A DNA stretch of 64,000 bases, from assembly GCA_035296565.1 (NCBI GenBank), contig DATHAQ010000027.1:1-64000 (forward strand), written 5' to 3'. This document shows positions 15,973-24,375 of the stretch, in pieces. The stretch's first letter is position 1, and each line of letters opens with the position of its first letter. Source of the DNA: JACCZR01 sp035296565. Its GTDB lineage: Bacteria; Actinomycetota; Thermoleophilia; Solirubrobacterales; Thermoleophilaceae. The notes under the pieces were generated by a model, which saw only the letters and a program-made list of their open reading frames with translations, did not search any database and was not told the DNA's origin. The position numbers and the translations under genes are program-made.

Positions 15973-16128
15973 TCACGCCCGCAGGAGGACGTAGACGAGC
16001 CCGATTGCGAAGGCGATCTGACCGACCCCCAGAGCGGTCCCGAGGTTGGCCGCACCCACGAGCAGGGCCACCCCCGTAGCCAGTGCGGTCAGCCCGACGA
16101 GGGCGACGGCCTGCGCGGCGAACCTCAC
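15973..16128 (-). CDS. Small two-helix membrane protein coupled to meaB (51 aa)
   Basis: GTG to TGA encodes 51 residues with two hydrophobic helices (AVALVGLTALATGVALLVGA and VGQIAFAIGLVYVLLRA) joined by a short turn. Its GTG overlaps the meaB stop (GTGA), implying translational coupling to the G-protein chaperone. The family is unrecognised. It could simply be a short downstream passenger. I see no catalytic residues. Confidence 0.65.
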   Translation of the reverse strand: MRFAAQAVALVGLTALATGVALLVGAANLGTALGVGQIAFAIGLVYVLLRA

Positions 16129-17072
16129 CGCTGACGCTCGGAGAGGCGGGCGACCAGAGCGGCGACGGACGCGGAGGGGTCCTCCTGCGCGAGCAGGTCC
16201 TCGGCCTCCCGGCGCCCTCCGAGCGAGCGCAGCGCCGCCTCGCCGTGCTCGACCACCAGCTCGCGAACGGCGGCCTGGCGCCGGGCCCGCAGGCGCGAGG
16301 CGGCCACGTCCAGCCCGGCGCGGTGCTCGTCGAGGGCCGCGGCCAGCTTGTCGATCCCCTCGGGCGGGGGCAGCGAGGAGACCGCGACCACCGGCGTCCC
16401 GCGGGCGCCGAGCGAGACCAGCGCCTGCGCGAGGTCGCGGCGGGCAGTGAGCGCGACCTCGCCGAGGTCCGCCTTGGTCACCACGAGCACGTGGGGGACC
16501 TCCATGATCCCCGCCTTGAGGAACTGAAGGGTGTCGCCCGAGCCGGGCTGGACCACCAGCGCGACGGTGTCGGCCACCTCTTCCACGTCGGTCTCCGACT
16601 GGCCTACCCCGACGGTCTCCACGACCACCACGTCGTAGGCGGCGGCCAGGGCGTCGGTGGCCTCGCGGGTGGGCGCGGCGAGGCCCCCCAGGCGCCCCCC
16701 GGCGGCGGTGGAGCGGATGAGGACGCCGTCGTCGCGCGGGTCGTGGTCGATGCGGGCGCGGTCGCCGAGCAGCGAGCCGCCGGAGCGCTTGCTCGAGGGG
16801 TCAACGGCGAGCACCGCCACGGTGCGGCCCTGCGCTCGCCAGTGGGCGACCAGGGCCGACAGCAGCGACGACTTGCCCGCGCCGGGAGGCCCGGTGACGC
16901 CGATGAGGTGGGCCGGCGCCTCGCCGCCCAGCGCGGCGGGGGAGAGCTCGGCCAGCAGGCGGGCGGTCCGCTCCCGGGCGCCGGGCGAGCGATCCTCGAT
17001 CAGGTTCAGGGCCGCCGGTGCGGCGGAGCGATCGCCCTCGCGCAGCCGCCTCCCGAGCTCCTCGGCCTCCAC
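16125..17072 (-). CDS. meaB: MeaB/ArgK-type GTPase chaperone of B12-dependent mutases
   Basis: A 315-residue SIMIBI-class GTPase that protects and reloads adenosylcobalamin acyl-CoA mutases. The P-loop is GPPGAGKSS (about residues 60-68), followed by VDPSSKRSGGSLLGD, the switch motif ETVGVGQSE, and the G4 motif TKAD. The N-terminal helices and the C-terminal dimerisation helices are present. It is encoded 0.5 kb from ethylmalonyl-CoA mutase, its likely client, with a small secreted-protein gene between. The GTG start has a TAGCGT box 8 bases upstream, so it is probably leaderless. Confidence 0.94.
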   Translation of the reverse strand: MEAEELGRRLREGDRSAAPAALNLIEDRSPGARERTARLLAELSPAALGGEAPAHLIGVTGPPGAGKSSLLSALVAHWRAQGRTVAVLAVDPSSKRSGGSLLGDRARIDHDPRDDGVLIRSTAAGGRLGGLAAPTREATDALAAAYDVVVVETVGVGQSETDVEEVADTVALVVQPGSGDTLQFLKAGIMEVPHVLVVTKADLGEVALTARRDLAQALVSLGARGTPVVAVSSLPPPEGIDKLAAALDEHRAGLDVAASRLRARRQAAVRELVVEHGEAALRSLGGRREAEDLLAQEDPSASVAALVARLSERQR

Positions 17073-17080
17073 GCGGGGTG

Positions 17081-17113
17081 ACGCTAGCGCGACGCCGGCG
17101 GGCGGGTTATCGT
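17081..17113. promoter_or_regulatory. Divergent -10-like boxes for meaB and a secreted-protein gene
   Basis: On the minus strand TAGCGT (17081-17086) lies 8 bases before the meaB GTG. On the plus strand TATCGT (17108-17113) lies 7 bases before the ATG at 17121. Both fit the recurrent TAnnnT leaderless arrangement. Confidence 0.4.
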
Positions 17114-17120
17114 GCGCGCC

Positions 17121-17570
17121 ATGATCCGCAAGCGCCTCACCTACGCCAACGTAACCGCCACCCTCGCGCTGTTTCTGGCGCTGGGAGGCAGCTCCTATGC
17201 GCTCACGGTGGGCTCGGGCTCCATCCGCAACAACAGCATCCGCAGCGTCGACGTGCGCAACGGCCAGCTGCGCGACCGCGACATGAAGCGCGGCAGCCTT
17301 GGCGGGCGGGCGATCAAGGAGAGCTCGCTGGGCACGGTGAACGCCGCGCGCACGGTGAACGGCACGATCACGGTGAGGGCGCAGGGCAACGGCTTCGCCC
17401 GGGCCGACTGCCCCGGCAGCTACCGCGTGCTCAGCGGCGGGGGCTTTGCGAGCCAGGTCTTGCGCGAGAGCAGGCCCGATCCGGGCACCGAGGGTGGCGC
17501 GACCTCACCATCGTGGCGTGCCGCGGGCACTGGCTTGGTGCGCGCCTACGCGATCTGCGTAGCCGAGTGA
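17121..17570 (+). CDS. Secreted protein with the Thermoleophilia-type N-terminus
   Basis: 149 residues. The N-terminus MIRKRLTYANVTATLALFLA is a signal-anchor type that I associate with a large paralogous family in Solirubrobacterales. It is followed by short repeats (SIRNNSIRSVDVRNGQLRDR, then GSLGGRAIKESSLG) predicted to form a beta-solenoid-like surface segment, and a Cys-containing C-terminal domain. Role unknown; probably envelope or extracellular. Its last 25 bases overlap the 3' end of the convergent mutase gene. I chose the ATG at 17121 over an in-frame GTG 9 bases earlier because of the TATCGT box. Confidence 0.78.
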   Translation: MIRKRLTYANVTATLALFLALGGSSYALTVGSGSIRNNSIRSVDVRNGQLRDRDMKRGSLGGRAIKESSLGTVNAARTVNGTITVRAQGNGFARADCPGSYRVLSGGGFASQVLRESRPDPGTEGGATSPSWRAAGTGLVRAYAICVAE

Positions 17571-19573
17571 TGCTCGGCCACTAGCTCCACGATGTCTCCC
17601 ATGATGCGGGAGACCTCGAAGTCCTTCGGGGTGTAGACCCGGGCGACGCCGGCGTCGAGCAGGGCACGCTCGTCGGCGGGCGGAATGATGCCGCCCACGA
17701 CCACCGGTACGTTGGCGCCGGCCTGCTCGAGCTGGCTGAGGACGTCGGGAATCAGCTCGGCGTGCGAGCCGGAGAGGATCGACAGGCCCACCACGTGCAC
17801 GCCCTCCTGGACGGCGGTGGCGGCGATGCGCGACGGCGTGAGGCGGATGCCCTCGTAGACCACGTCCATGCCCGCGTCGCGGGCGCGGACGGCGATCTGC
17901 TCGGCGCCGTTTGAGTGCCCGTCCAGGCCCGGCTTGCCGACGAGGATCTTCACGCGCCGCCCCAGCGCCTCGGACACGCGCTCGACGCGATCGCGCAGCT
18001 CGGTCAGCGCCTCGTCCTCCGGCGCGGCGGCGGCCTCGCCGACGCCCGTGGGGGCGCGGTAGTCGCCGAAGCTCTCGCGTAGCGCGCCGGCCCACTCGCC
18101 GGTGGTGACTCCGGCCCGGGCGCAGGCCAGCGTGGCCGGCATCACGTTCACCGACTCGTCGGCGGCCGCGGCGCGCAGCTCGGACAACGCGCGCTCGACC
18201 TCGGCGTCGTCGCGCTGCTCGCGCCAGCCCTTGACTGCCTCGATCGAGTTGCGCTCGACCGCCGGGTCCACGCGCAGGATGCCGCCGTCCTCGCCCTTCT
18301 GCAGCGGCGAGGGCTCGTGCTCTGTGTAGACGTTCTGGCCCACCACCTTGTGCTCGCCGCGTTCGATGGCGCCCACGCGCGCGCGGTGGGACTCCACCAG
18401 CTGGGTCTTCATGTAGGGCACCGCGTCCACGGCCCCGCCGTGCTCGGCGACCACGGCCATCTCCACCCGAGCGCCCTCGCTCAGCTCTTCGACCAGGCCA
18501 TCCATCACGTGGGAGCCCTCGAAGATGTCGGGGTAGTCGAGCAGGTCGGTCTCGTAGGCCAGGATCTGCTGGATGCGCAGCGACCACTGCTGGTCCCAGG
18601 GCCGCGGGAGGCCCAGCGCCTCGTTCCAGGCCGGCAGCTGAAGGGCGCGGGCGCGGGCGTCGCGGCCGACGGTGACCCCCAGGGCCTCGAGCGCGATGCG
18701 GATGATGTTGTTCTCGGGCTGGGACTCGGTGAGCCCCAGCGAGTTGACCTGCACGCCGTAGCGCATGCGCAGGTACTTGGGGTCCTCGACCCCGTAGCGC
18801 TCGCGGCCCAGCTCCTCCCACAGCCGGCCCATGGCGCGCAGCTTGGCGTGCTCCTCGATGAAGCGGATGCCCGCGTTGACGAAGAAGGAGATCCGCCCGA
18901 ACACCCGGGGGAAGGCCTCCTCCGGCACGCGCGGGCGGACCTTGTCGAGCACGGCCTGCGCGGTGGAGAGCGCGTAGGCGATCTCCTGCACCGGCGTGGC
19001 CCCGGCCTCCTGCAGGTGGTAGGAGCAGATGTTGACCGGGTTCCACTTCGGCACCTCGTCGACGGTGAAGGCGATCGTGTCGGCGATCAGCCGCATCGAG
19101 GGCTCGGGCGGGAAGGCGTAGGTCCCGCGGGAGAGGAACTCCTTGATGATGTCGTTCTGCGTGGTGCCCTGGAGCGCGTCGCGGGCCACGCCGTTCTCCT
19201 CCGCCGTGGCCATGTACAGCGCCAGCAGCCAGGCCGCCGTGGCGTTGATGGTCATCGACGTGTTCATCTCGTCGAGCGGGATGCCGTCGAGCAGCGTGTG
19301 CATGTCGCCCTTGTGGGCGATCGAGACGCCGACCTTGCCGACCTCGCCCTTGGAGAGCTCGTGGTCGGGGTCGTAGCCCGTCTGCGTCGGGAGGTCGAAG
19401 GCCACCGACAGGCCGGTCTGGCCCTTGGCCAGATTCTTGCGGTAGAGCTCGTTGGAGTCCTTCGCAGCGGAGTGCCCCGCGTAGGTGCGCATCACCCACG
19501 GCCGGTCCGGTTGGGGCAGACGGTGCTCAGCCACGGCCGACCATTCTACGTCCCGGAGAGCTCGCGGAGCCAT
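17546..19573 (-). CDS. ecm: Ethylmalonyl-CoA mutase (B12-dependent)
   Basis: A 675-residue adenosylcobalamin mutase with catalytic barrel and C-terminal B12 domain in one chain. The B12 signature is intact: DGHSNG (His ligand to cobalt), then SILSGSH and GGIIP. The substrate-loop region reads MNTSMTINATAAWLLALY, where methylmalonyl-CoA mutases have SVSMTMNGAVLP. With ATQLPAWNEALGLPRPWDQQ-type segments this identifies Ecm/MeaA, which converts ethylmalonyl-CoA to methylsuccinyl-CoA. I chose the ATG at 19573; the frame is open upstream but overlaps the cyclase gene. MeaB is nearby and ccr lies 9 kb away. The 3' end overlaps the convergent gene by 25 bases. Confidence 0.92.
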   Translation of the reverse strand: MAPRALRDVEWSAVAEHRLPQPDRPWVMRTYAGHSAAKDSNELYRKNLAKGQTGLSVAFDLPTQTGYDPDHELSKGEVGKVGVSIAHKGDMHTLLDGIPLDEMNTSMTINATAAWLLALYMATAEENGVARDALQGTTQNDIIKEFLSRGTYAFPPEPSMRLIADTIAFTVDEVPKWNPVNICSYHLQEAGATPVQEIAYALSTAQAVLDKVRPRVPEEAFPRVFGRISFFVNAGIRFIEEHAKLRAMGRLWEELGRERYGVEDPKYLRMRYGVQVNSLGLTESQPENNIIRIALEALGVTVGRDARARALQLPAWNEALGLPRPWDQQWSLRIQQILAYETDLLDYPDIFEGSHVMDGLVEELSEGARVEMAVVAEHGGAVDAVPYMKTQLVESHRARVGAIERGEHKVVGQNVYTEHEPSPLQKGEDGGILRVDPAVERNSIEAVKGWREQRDDAEVERALSELRAAAADESVNVMPATLACARAGVTTGEWAGALRESFGDYRAPTGVGEAAAAPEDEALTELRDRVERVSEALGRRVKILVGKPGLDGHSNGAEQIAVRARDAGMDVVYEGIRLTPSRIAATAVQEGVHVVGLSILSGSHAELIPDVLSQLEQAGANVPVVVGGIIPPADERALLDAGVARVYTPKDFEVSRIMGDIVELVAEHHSATQIA

Positions 19574-19580
19574 GCCTGGC

Positions 19581-22500
19581 TCATGCGCCCTCACGCGCGC
19601 GCTCGCGCAGCGGCTCCACCCGGTCGGCCACGAAGCCCAATCCCAGCTCGGAGGCGGTGGCCAGCGCGTCCTCGGCGAGCCCGGCGGCGCGCTGACGGTC
19701 GCCGGGCTCACCGCGGTCGAGCAGCACGCGCGCCAGGTCCACCTGCGCGTGTGCCGCCCAGGGGCGGGCGCCCCAGCGCGAGTTGTCGGCCACCGCGACC
19801 TCCAGCCGCTCTACCGCGGCGTCGGCCCGGCCGACGGCGGCCTCGGCCAGCCCGAGGTAGCGCGAGGCCGAGCCGATGGAGATGGTCGCCACGCGCCCCA
19901 GCACCACCTGGCGCTCGGCGTAGGGCAGCAGCTGGTCGCGCAGGTCCGCGGCGACCTCGGTGTGGCCGATCTTCGCCGCGCAGTCCGCCGCGCGGGAGGC
20001 GGCCAGCAGCCAGTGGCTGTCCCGCCGCTGCCCGGCGAAGCCGGCCGCGGCGGCCACGTCGAGCTCGCGCCGCGCCTCGGCCGCGCGGCCCTGCTCGGCG
20101 AGCAGCAGCGCGAGCGTGCAGCGCCAGCCGGCCAACGTCGGGTAGCGCTCGACGAAGGCCCGCAGCGGAACCTCGATCTCGTCGAGGCGTCCCTGCAGGT
20201 AGCGCTGAGTGCTCGTCTGGATCGCGTGCGTGTGGCGGGCGTTGCGCTCGTCCGCCTGCAGGCCGGCCGCCAGCGCGGCCTCCGCGAGCCGCCCCGCTTC
20301 GTCCAGCCGCCCCGCCATCAGCGCGCGCAGGGAGCGCAGCGTGTCCACGTGCCACAGGAACCGCGGCTGATGTAAATAGCGCGCCCGCGAGCGCAGCGAC
20401 TCCAGGTGGGCGTCGGCCTCCGCGACCTCGCCGCACTCCAGCAGACAGGTGACGAGGAAGGCCCCGTCGCGCAGCGCCGTCTCGCGGTCACCCGCCCGCT
20501 CCGCGAGCTCCTGCGCGCGGCGCGAGGCGGCCAGGCGCTCGTCGAGATTGTCCGGGGCCCAGGTCGCCGCCAGGCGGGCGTCGAGCACGGAGGCCAGCGC
20601 CCCCGGATCGCCGATTCGCTCCGCCATGTCGACCGCCTCCCCGCTGAGGGCGTCCGCTCGCTCGTCGGAGGGCGCGTAGTAGAGCTCGGTCGACAGGCGC
20701 GCCAGCACCGCGGCCCTCAGAAGCGTGTCCTCGGGGCCGAGGGCGGCCAGCGCGTCCTCGAGCACGGCGACCACCTGCTCGTCCACCACGCCGCTGGTCC
20801 AGTAGCGCCCCGCGTAGCCCAGCGCGGCCTGGGCCTGGCGCTCGGGCTGGCCGAGCCGCGCCGACAGCTCCGCGGCCTCGAGGAAGCCGGCGCGGGCCGC
20901 GACCGGGTCTCCGGCCTTGCGCAGGGCGGCGCCGAGCTCCAGCAGCAGGTCTCGCCTGCGGGCGGGTTCGGTGCCCGCGGCCCGCAGCTCGAGGGCCGCG
21001 AGCGCGCGGCGGTAGAGGCGGGCGGCCTCCTCGTAGGCCAGCAGGCTCATCGAGCGGTCGCCGGCCCGGGCGGCCAGGTCGATCCCGCGCTCGGGCGGCA
21101 CGGCCGGCACGGCCTCCAGCCAGTGGTGGGCCAACTCGGCCAGGCGGGGCTCGGGGTCGTCGGCGTACAGGCGCTCCAGCGCCTCGGCGCAGCGCCTGTG
21201 CGTCTCGGCCCGCTCGCGCGCGCTCAGCCCCTCCAGCAGCACCTCGCGGAACAGCGCGTGGACGAAGCGCATCCTGCCCGGGACGCCCGCGCTCGCCACA
21301 ACGCGCCGCCTGAACGCCTCCTGCAGCAGCTCGAAGATTCCCTCGCCGCCCTTCGCTCCCTCCAGCGCCGGCAGCGTGAACTCCTTGCCGAGCACCGCGG
21401 CCGTGGCCAGCACGCTCAGGGACTCGGCACTGAGCGGCTCCAGGCGGCGGCGGACCGCGTCGCGGACACCGGCCGGCAGGGGCACGCCCTCGCGCAGGCT
21501 CTCGGGATGGTCGAGCCGCCCCTCGGCGTGGAGCAGGCGCACCACCTCGCCCAGGAAGAACGGGTTGCCCTCGGTCACCTCGTGCAGGGCCTCGGTGATC
21601 CGCGGGTCCTGTGCCGCTCCGGTGCTGCGGTGGATCAGGGTCTCCACCTCCGGGGCGTCCAGGCCCGCAACCCACAGCGGCGTCGCCTCGCGCGCGATGC
21701 GCGAGACCACGTCCCGGGTGTCGGGCTCCAGCTCCTCGGGACGCATCGTCACCAGCACCACGACGGGCAGCCGGCGCAGGTCGCGCGCCAGGAACTCCAG
21801 GAGCAGGAGGGAGGGGACGTCGGCCGCGTGGAGGTCGTCCAGGACGATCAGCATCGGCCGCTCGGCGGCCCGCTTTTCGATCAAGCCGGTGAACGCGTCG
21901 AAGAGCGCGAAGCGCGCGTCCTCGGTCTCCTCGCCGCCCAGCGGCTCGGAGTCCAGCGGCCCGAGCCCCTCGACCGCCCCGGGCTCGGCGCGCTGCATGG
22001 CACGCACCACTTGGGTCCAGGGCCAGTAGGCGGGCGCCCCACCGCCTTCCCAGCAGCGCCCCCAGTAGGTCGCCAGCCCGGCCTCCTCGGCCAGCTCCCC
22101 GGCCGCGTCGGCCAGCCGCGTCTTGCCCACCCCGGGCTCGCCGGAGAGGATCCACAGCGAGCCGCGGCCCGAGGCGGCCCGGCCAACGGCGTGCCGCAGC
22201 TCGCCGAGCTCGTGCTCGCGGCCGACGAAATCGGAGGAGGAGGGCGGCGCGGGCACGGCATCGGCCACCGGGCGACCCAGGCGCTCGGAGCGAAGCGAGT
22301 AGAGCGACCAGCGCCCGGGCACCCCCTTCAGCGTGTGAGTCCGGTGCTCGGCCAGCTCGAAGTCCTCGGCGGGCAGCAGGTCGCGGACGGGCGCCGAGAC
22401 GAGCACCTCGCCGGCCCGGGCCAGCCCGCTGATCCGGGCCGCCACGTGCACGGCCATCCCGGTCAGCGTGGACTCGGAGTGCTCGACCTCGCCCAGGTGC

Positions 22501-22808
22501 AGCCCTGCCCGCAGCTCGATCCCCAGGGTGCGTACGGAGGCGATGGCCTGCTCGGCGCAGCGCACGCCGCCCCCCGGAGAGGCGAAGGTGAAGAACAGGC
22601 CGTCGCCGGCCCGGCTGACCAGCTCGCCGCCCTGGGCCGAGGCGAGGTCGAAGACCAGCGCGTCGTGGCGGTCGAGCAGGTCGCGCCAGCCGCTGTCCTG
22701 GAGCCTTGCGATGTGCTCGGTGGACCCGACGATGTCGGTGAAGAGCAGGGTCTTTACCGCGCGTCCGGGGCGCGCCTGAGGACCTGCTCCCTGCTTTTGC
22801 GCCGGCAC
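19581..22808 (-). CDS. Class III nucleotide cyclase fused to AAA ATPase and TPR-like region
   Basis: A 1075-residue multidomain regulator. Residues about 15-175 are a class III cyclase domain with the metal-binding Asp in FTDIVGST and a second in SRAGDGLFFTF. Residues about 195-500 are a STAND-type ATPase with Walker A SGEPGVGKTRL and Walker B LIVLDDLHAAD. The rest is a long run of Ala/Leu-rich helical TPR-like repeats. There is no C-terminal LuxR helix-turn-helix, unlike many relatives, so output is probably cAMP or protein contact rather than DNA binding. It ends 7 bases before ecm on the same strand, so co-transcription is possible. Ligand unknown. Confidence 0.9.
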   Translation of the reverse strand: MPAQKQGAGPQARPGRAVKTLLFTDIVGSTEHIARLQDSGWRDLLDRHDALVFDLASAQGGELVSRAGDGLFFTFASPGGGVRCAEQAIASVRTLGIELRAGLHLGEVEHSESTLTGMAVHVAARISGLARAGEVLVSAPVRDLLPAEDFELAEHRTHTLKGVPGRWSLYSLRSERLGRPVADAVPAPPSSSDFVGREHELGELRHAVGRAASGRGSLWILSGEPGVGKTRLADAAGELAEEAGLATYWGRCWEGGGAPAYWPWTQVVRAMQRAEPGAVEGLGPLDSEPLGGEETEDARFALFDAFTGLIEKRAAERPMLIVLDDLHAADVPSLLLLEFLARDLRRLPVVVLVTMRPEELEPDTRDVVSRIAREATPLWVAGLDAPEVETLIHRSTGAAQDPRITEALHEVTEGNPFFLGEVVRLLHAEGRLDHPESLREGVPLPAGVRDAVRRRLEPLSAESLSVLATAAVLGKEFTLPALEGAKGGEGIFELLQEAFRRRVVASAGVPGRMRFVHALFREVLLEGLSARERAETHRRCAEALERLYADDPEPRLAELAHHWLEAVPAVPPERGIDLAARAGDRSMSLLAYEEAARLYRRALAALELRAAGTEPARRRDLLLELGAALRKAGDPVAARAGFLEAAELSARLGQPERQAQAALGYAGRYWTSGVVDEQVVAVLEDALAALGPEDTLLRAAVLARLSTELYYAPSDERADALSGEAVDMAERIGDPGALASVLDARLAATWAPDNLDERLAASRRAQELAERAGDRETALRDGAFLVTCLLECGEVAEADAHLESLRSRARYLHQPRFLWHVDTLRSLRALMAGRLDEAGRLAEAALAAGLQADERNARHTHAIQTSTQRYLQGRLDEIEVPLRAFVERYPTLAGWRCTLALLLAEQGRAAEARRELDVAAAAGFAGQRRDSHWLLAASRAADCAAKIGHTEVAADLRDQLLPYAERQVVLGRVATISIGSASRYLGLAEAAVGRADAAVERLEVAVADNSRWGARPWAAHAQVDLARVLLDRGEPGDRQRAAGLAEDALATASELGLGFVADRVEPLRERAREGA

Positions 22809-22862
22809 GTTCGCGACCTCGCGCGGAGCTTATCCCGAGCGGCAGCTGGGAACCTTAAAGCT

Positions 22863-23711
22863 GTGCCGACGAGAGCCATCGACCTCATGCATCAGGGCAA
22901 GGATCGCGTCATCTGCGCGTACGAGCTCAGCGACGGCCTGATCGTCGATCCGGGCCCCTCCAGCTGCCTGGACGCCCTACTCGAGGGGCTGGGAGACGTC
23001 CAGCCACGCGCGCTGATGCTCACTCACATCCACCTCGACCACGCCGGGGCCTCGGGCACGCTCGCGGCCCGCTTCCCGGAAATGCAGGTGTTCGTGCACG
23101 AGGTGGGAGCACCGCACCTGGTGGACCCGTCCAAGCTGCTGGAGAGCGCCTCGCGCCTCTACGGTGACGCGATGGACCGTCTGTGGGGGGAGGTCGAGCC
23201 GGTTCCCGAGGACCGCATCCACGTGCTCAAGGGCGGCGAGAGCGTGGAGGGGCTGCTGGTGGCGGCCACGCCCGGGCACGCCTGGCACCACGTTTCCTAC
23301 CTGTCCGCGGAGGGCGACGCGTTCGTCGGGGATGTCGCCGGGGTCCGCATTCCCCCGCATCAGCACACGCTGGCGCCCACGCCGCCGCCCGAGATCGACC
23401 TCGAGGCATGGCTCGACTCCCTGCACACCGTCGCCGCGTGGGACCCCGCCGCCCTGTGCCTGACCCACTTCGGGCGCGTGACCGACGTCGAGGACCAGCT
23501 GCACCGCGTGCGCACCTCCCTGCTGGACAACGCCGACCTGGTGCGCCGCGAGGGGGAGGAGGCCTTCATCCGAGATGTCGACGCCGCCTCGGCTGCCGCA
23601 ACCGACGAGGTCGCCGCCGAGCGCCTGCGCCAGGCCGCCCCCACCGATCAGCTCTACATGGGCCTGGAGCGCTACTGGCGAAAGCGCGCCGAGAGCGAGT
23701 CCGCGGCGTGA
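22863..23711 (+). CDS. Metallo-beta-lactamase-fold hydrolase
   Basis: A 282-residue MBL-fold protein. The metal motif is THIHLDHAG, with further ligands in TPGHAWHHV, the Asp in AFVGDVAGV, and the late His in LTHFGRV. The C-terminal helical extension (about 70 residues) is longer than in simple glyoxalase II. I chose GTG at 22863, which opens VPTRAIDLMHQGKDRV; an ATG 24 bases later is possible. It is divergent from the cyclase gene and overlaps clpS by GTGA, so it is the first gene of a hydrolase-clpS-cupin run. Substrate not evident. Confidence 0.87.
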   Translation: MPTRAIDLMHQGKDRVICAYELSDGLIVDPGPSSCLDALLEGLGDVQPRALMLTHIHLDHAGASGTLAARFPEMQVFVHEVGAPHLVDPSKLLESASRLYGDAMDRLWGEVEPVPEDRIHVLKGGESVEGLLVAATPGHAWHHVSYLSAEGDAFVGDVAGVRIPPHQHTLAPTPPPEIDLEAWLDSLHTVAAWDPAALCLTHFGRVTDVEDQLHRVRTSLLDNADLVRREGEEAFIRDVDAASAAATDEVAAERLRQAAPTDQLYMGLERYWRKRAESESAA

Positions 23712-23998
23712 GCACGGAGGTCATCGAGGTCCCGAAGGTCGAGGAGCCGGGCGAAGGGACCGGCGGCGAGTGGCGCGTGATCGTGCTCAACGACGACCAC
23801 AACACCTTCGACGGCGTGGCCGCGGCGCTGGCCAGGATCATCCCCGGGGTCAGCCTCGACCAGGGCTACGCGATCGCCGACACGATCCACAACAGCGGCC
23901 AGGCCATCGTCTGGTCGGGCCCCAAGGAGCCCGCGGAGCACTACTGGGAGCAGCTCAAGGACGCCGGCCTGACCATGGCCCCCCTGGAGCGAGGGTGA
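23708..23998 (+). CDS. clpS: ClpS adaptor of the ClpAP/ClpCP protease
   Basis: A 96-residue ClpS: a flexible N-terminal tail, then the core with the N-degron pocket motif VLNDDHNTFDGV. The core ends in the helix and strand APLERG. It delivers proteins with N-end-rule residues to Clp ATPases. The start is GTG overlapping the upstream stop (GTGA), and its stop overlaps the cupin ATG (TGATG). clpA/clpC is not in the window. Confidence 0.93.
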   Translation: MSTEVIEVPKVEEPGEGTGGEWRVIVLNDDHNTFDGVAAALARIIPGVSLDQGYAIADTIHNSGQAIVWSGPKEPAEHYWEQLKDAGLTMAPLERG

Positions 23999-24342
23999 TG
24001 CGGCTGGTCAAGCGCTCCCAGCTGGAGGCGTTCACCACCCTGGACGGCTCCGAGATCCGGGAGTACGAGCACACCGATGAGCAGAGCCTCGCCGAGGCGA
24101 CGGTCCCCGCCCGCGGAGCCACTGCCCCGCACTTCCACCGCCGTACGGAGGAGCTCTACCTGTTCACCGCCGGCCGCGGCCGCATGCGGCTGGGGGAGGA
24201 GACCTTCGACGTGGCCGCGGGGGACTGCGTAACGATCCCGCCCGGCGCCGAGCACCAGTTGTGGAACGAGACCGAGGCGCCGCTCGTGCTGCTGTGCTGC
24301 TGCTCGCCGCCGTACTCGCACGACGACACCGTCCTGGTCTAA
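23998..24342 (+). CDS. Small cupin-domain protein
   Basis: A 114-residue single cupin barrel. Cupin motif 1 reads PHFHRRTEELYLFTAGRG (His, His, Glu metal ligands), and motif 2 reads GDCVTIPPGAEHQLWN with the last His. The C-terminus has an odd LLCCCSPPYSHDD stretch with three consecutive Cys. Such proteins include sugar epimerases, dioxygenases and binding proteins; nothing selects among them. Coupled to clpS by TGATG. Confidence 0.88.
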   Translation: MRLVKRSQLEAFTTLDGSEIREYEHTDEQSLAEATVPARGATAPHFHRRTEELYLFTAGRGRMRLGEETFDVAAGDCVTIPPGAEHQLWNETEAPLVLLCCCSPPYSHDDTVLV

Positions 24343-24375
24343 GGCACCAGGCACACCCGCCGGTTTGCTACGCCC

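Noticed and set aside
17546..19573. Methylmalonyl-CoA mutase
   Set aside because: Substrate-loop residues are of the Ecm type, as described; the pathway context with ccr agrees.
19574..19711. N-terminal extension of ecm to 19711
   Set aside because: Would overlap 131 bases of the upstream cyclase gene, and the added sequence is Pro/Trp/Ser-rich without family resemblance. ATG at 19573 fits the homologue length.
20406..22808. Long open frame on the plus strand opposite the cyclase-ATPase gene
   Set aside because: It lacks any domain and mirrors the GC codon bias of the real gene. The minus strand has cyclase, Walker A and Walker B motifs. Only the part after 22863 is a real plus-strand gene.
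16125..24342. Horizontally acquired island
   Set aside because: GC content and codon use look like the rest; no integrase, tRNA junction or direct repeats bound the region.
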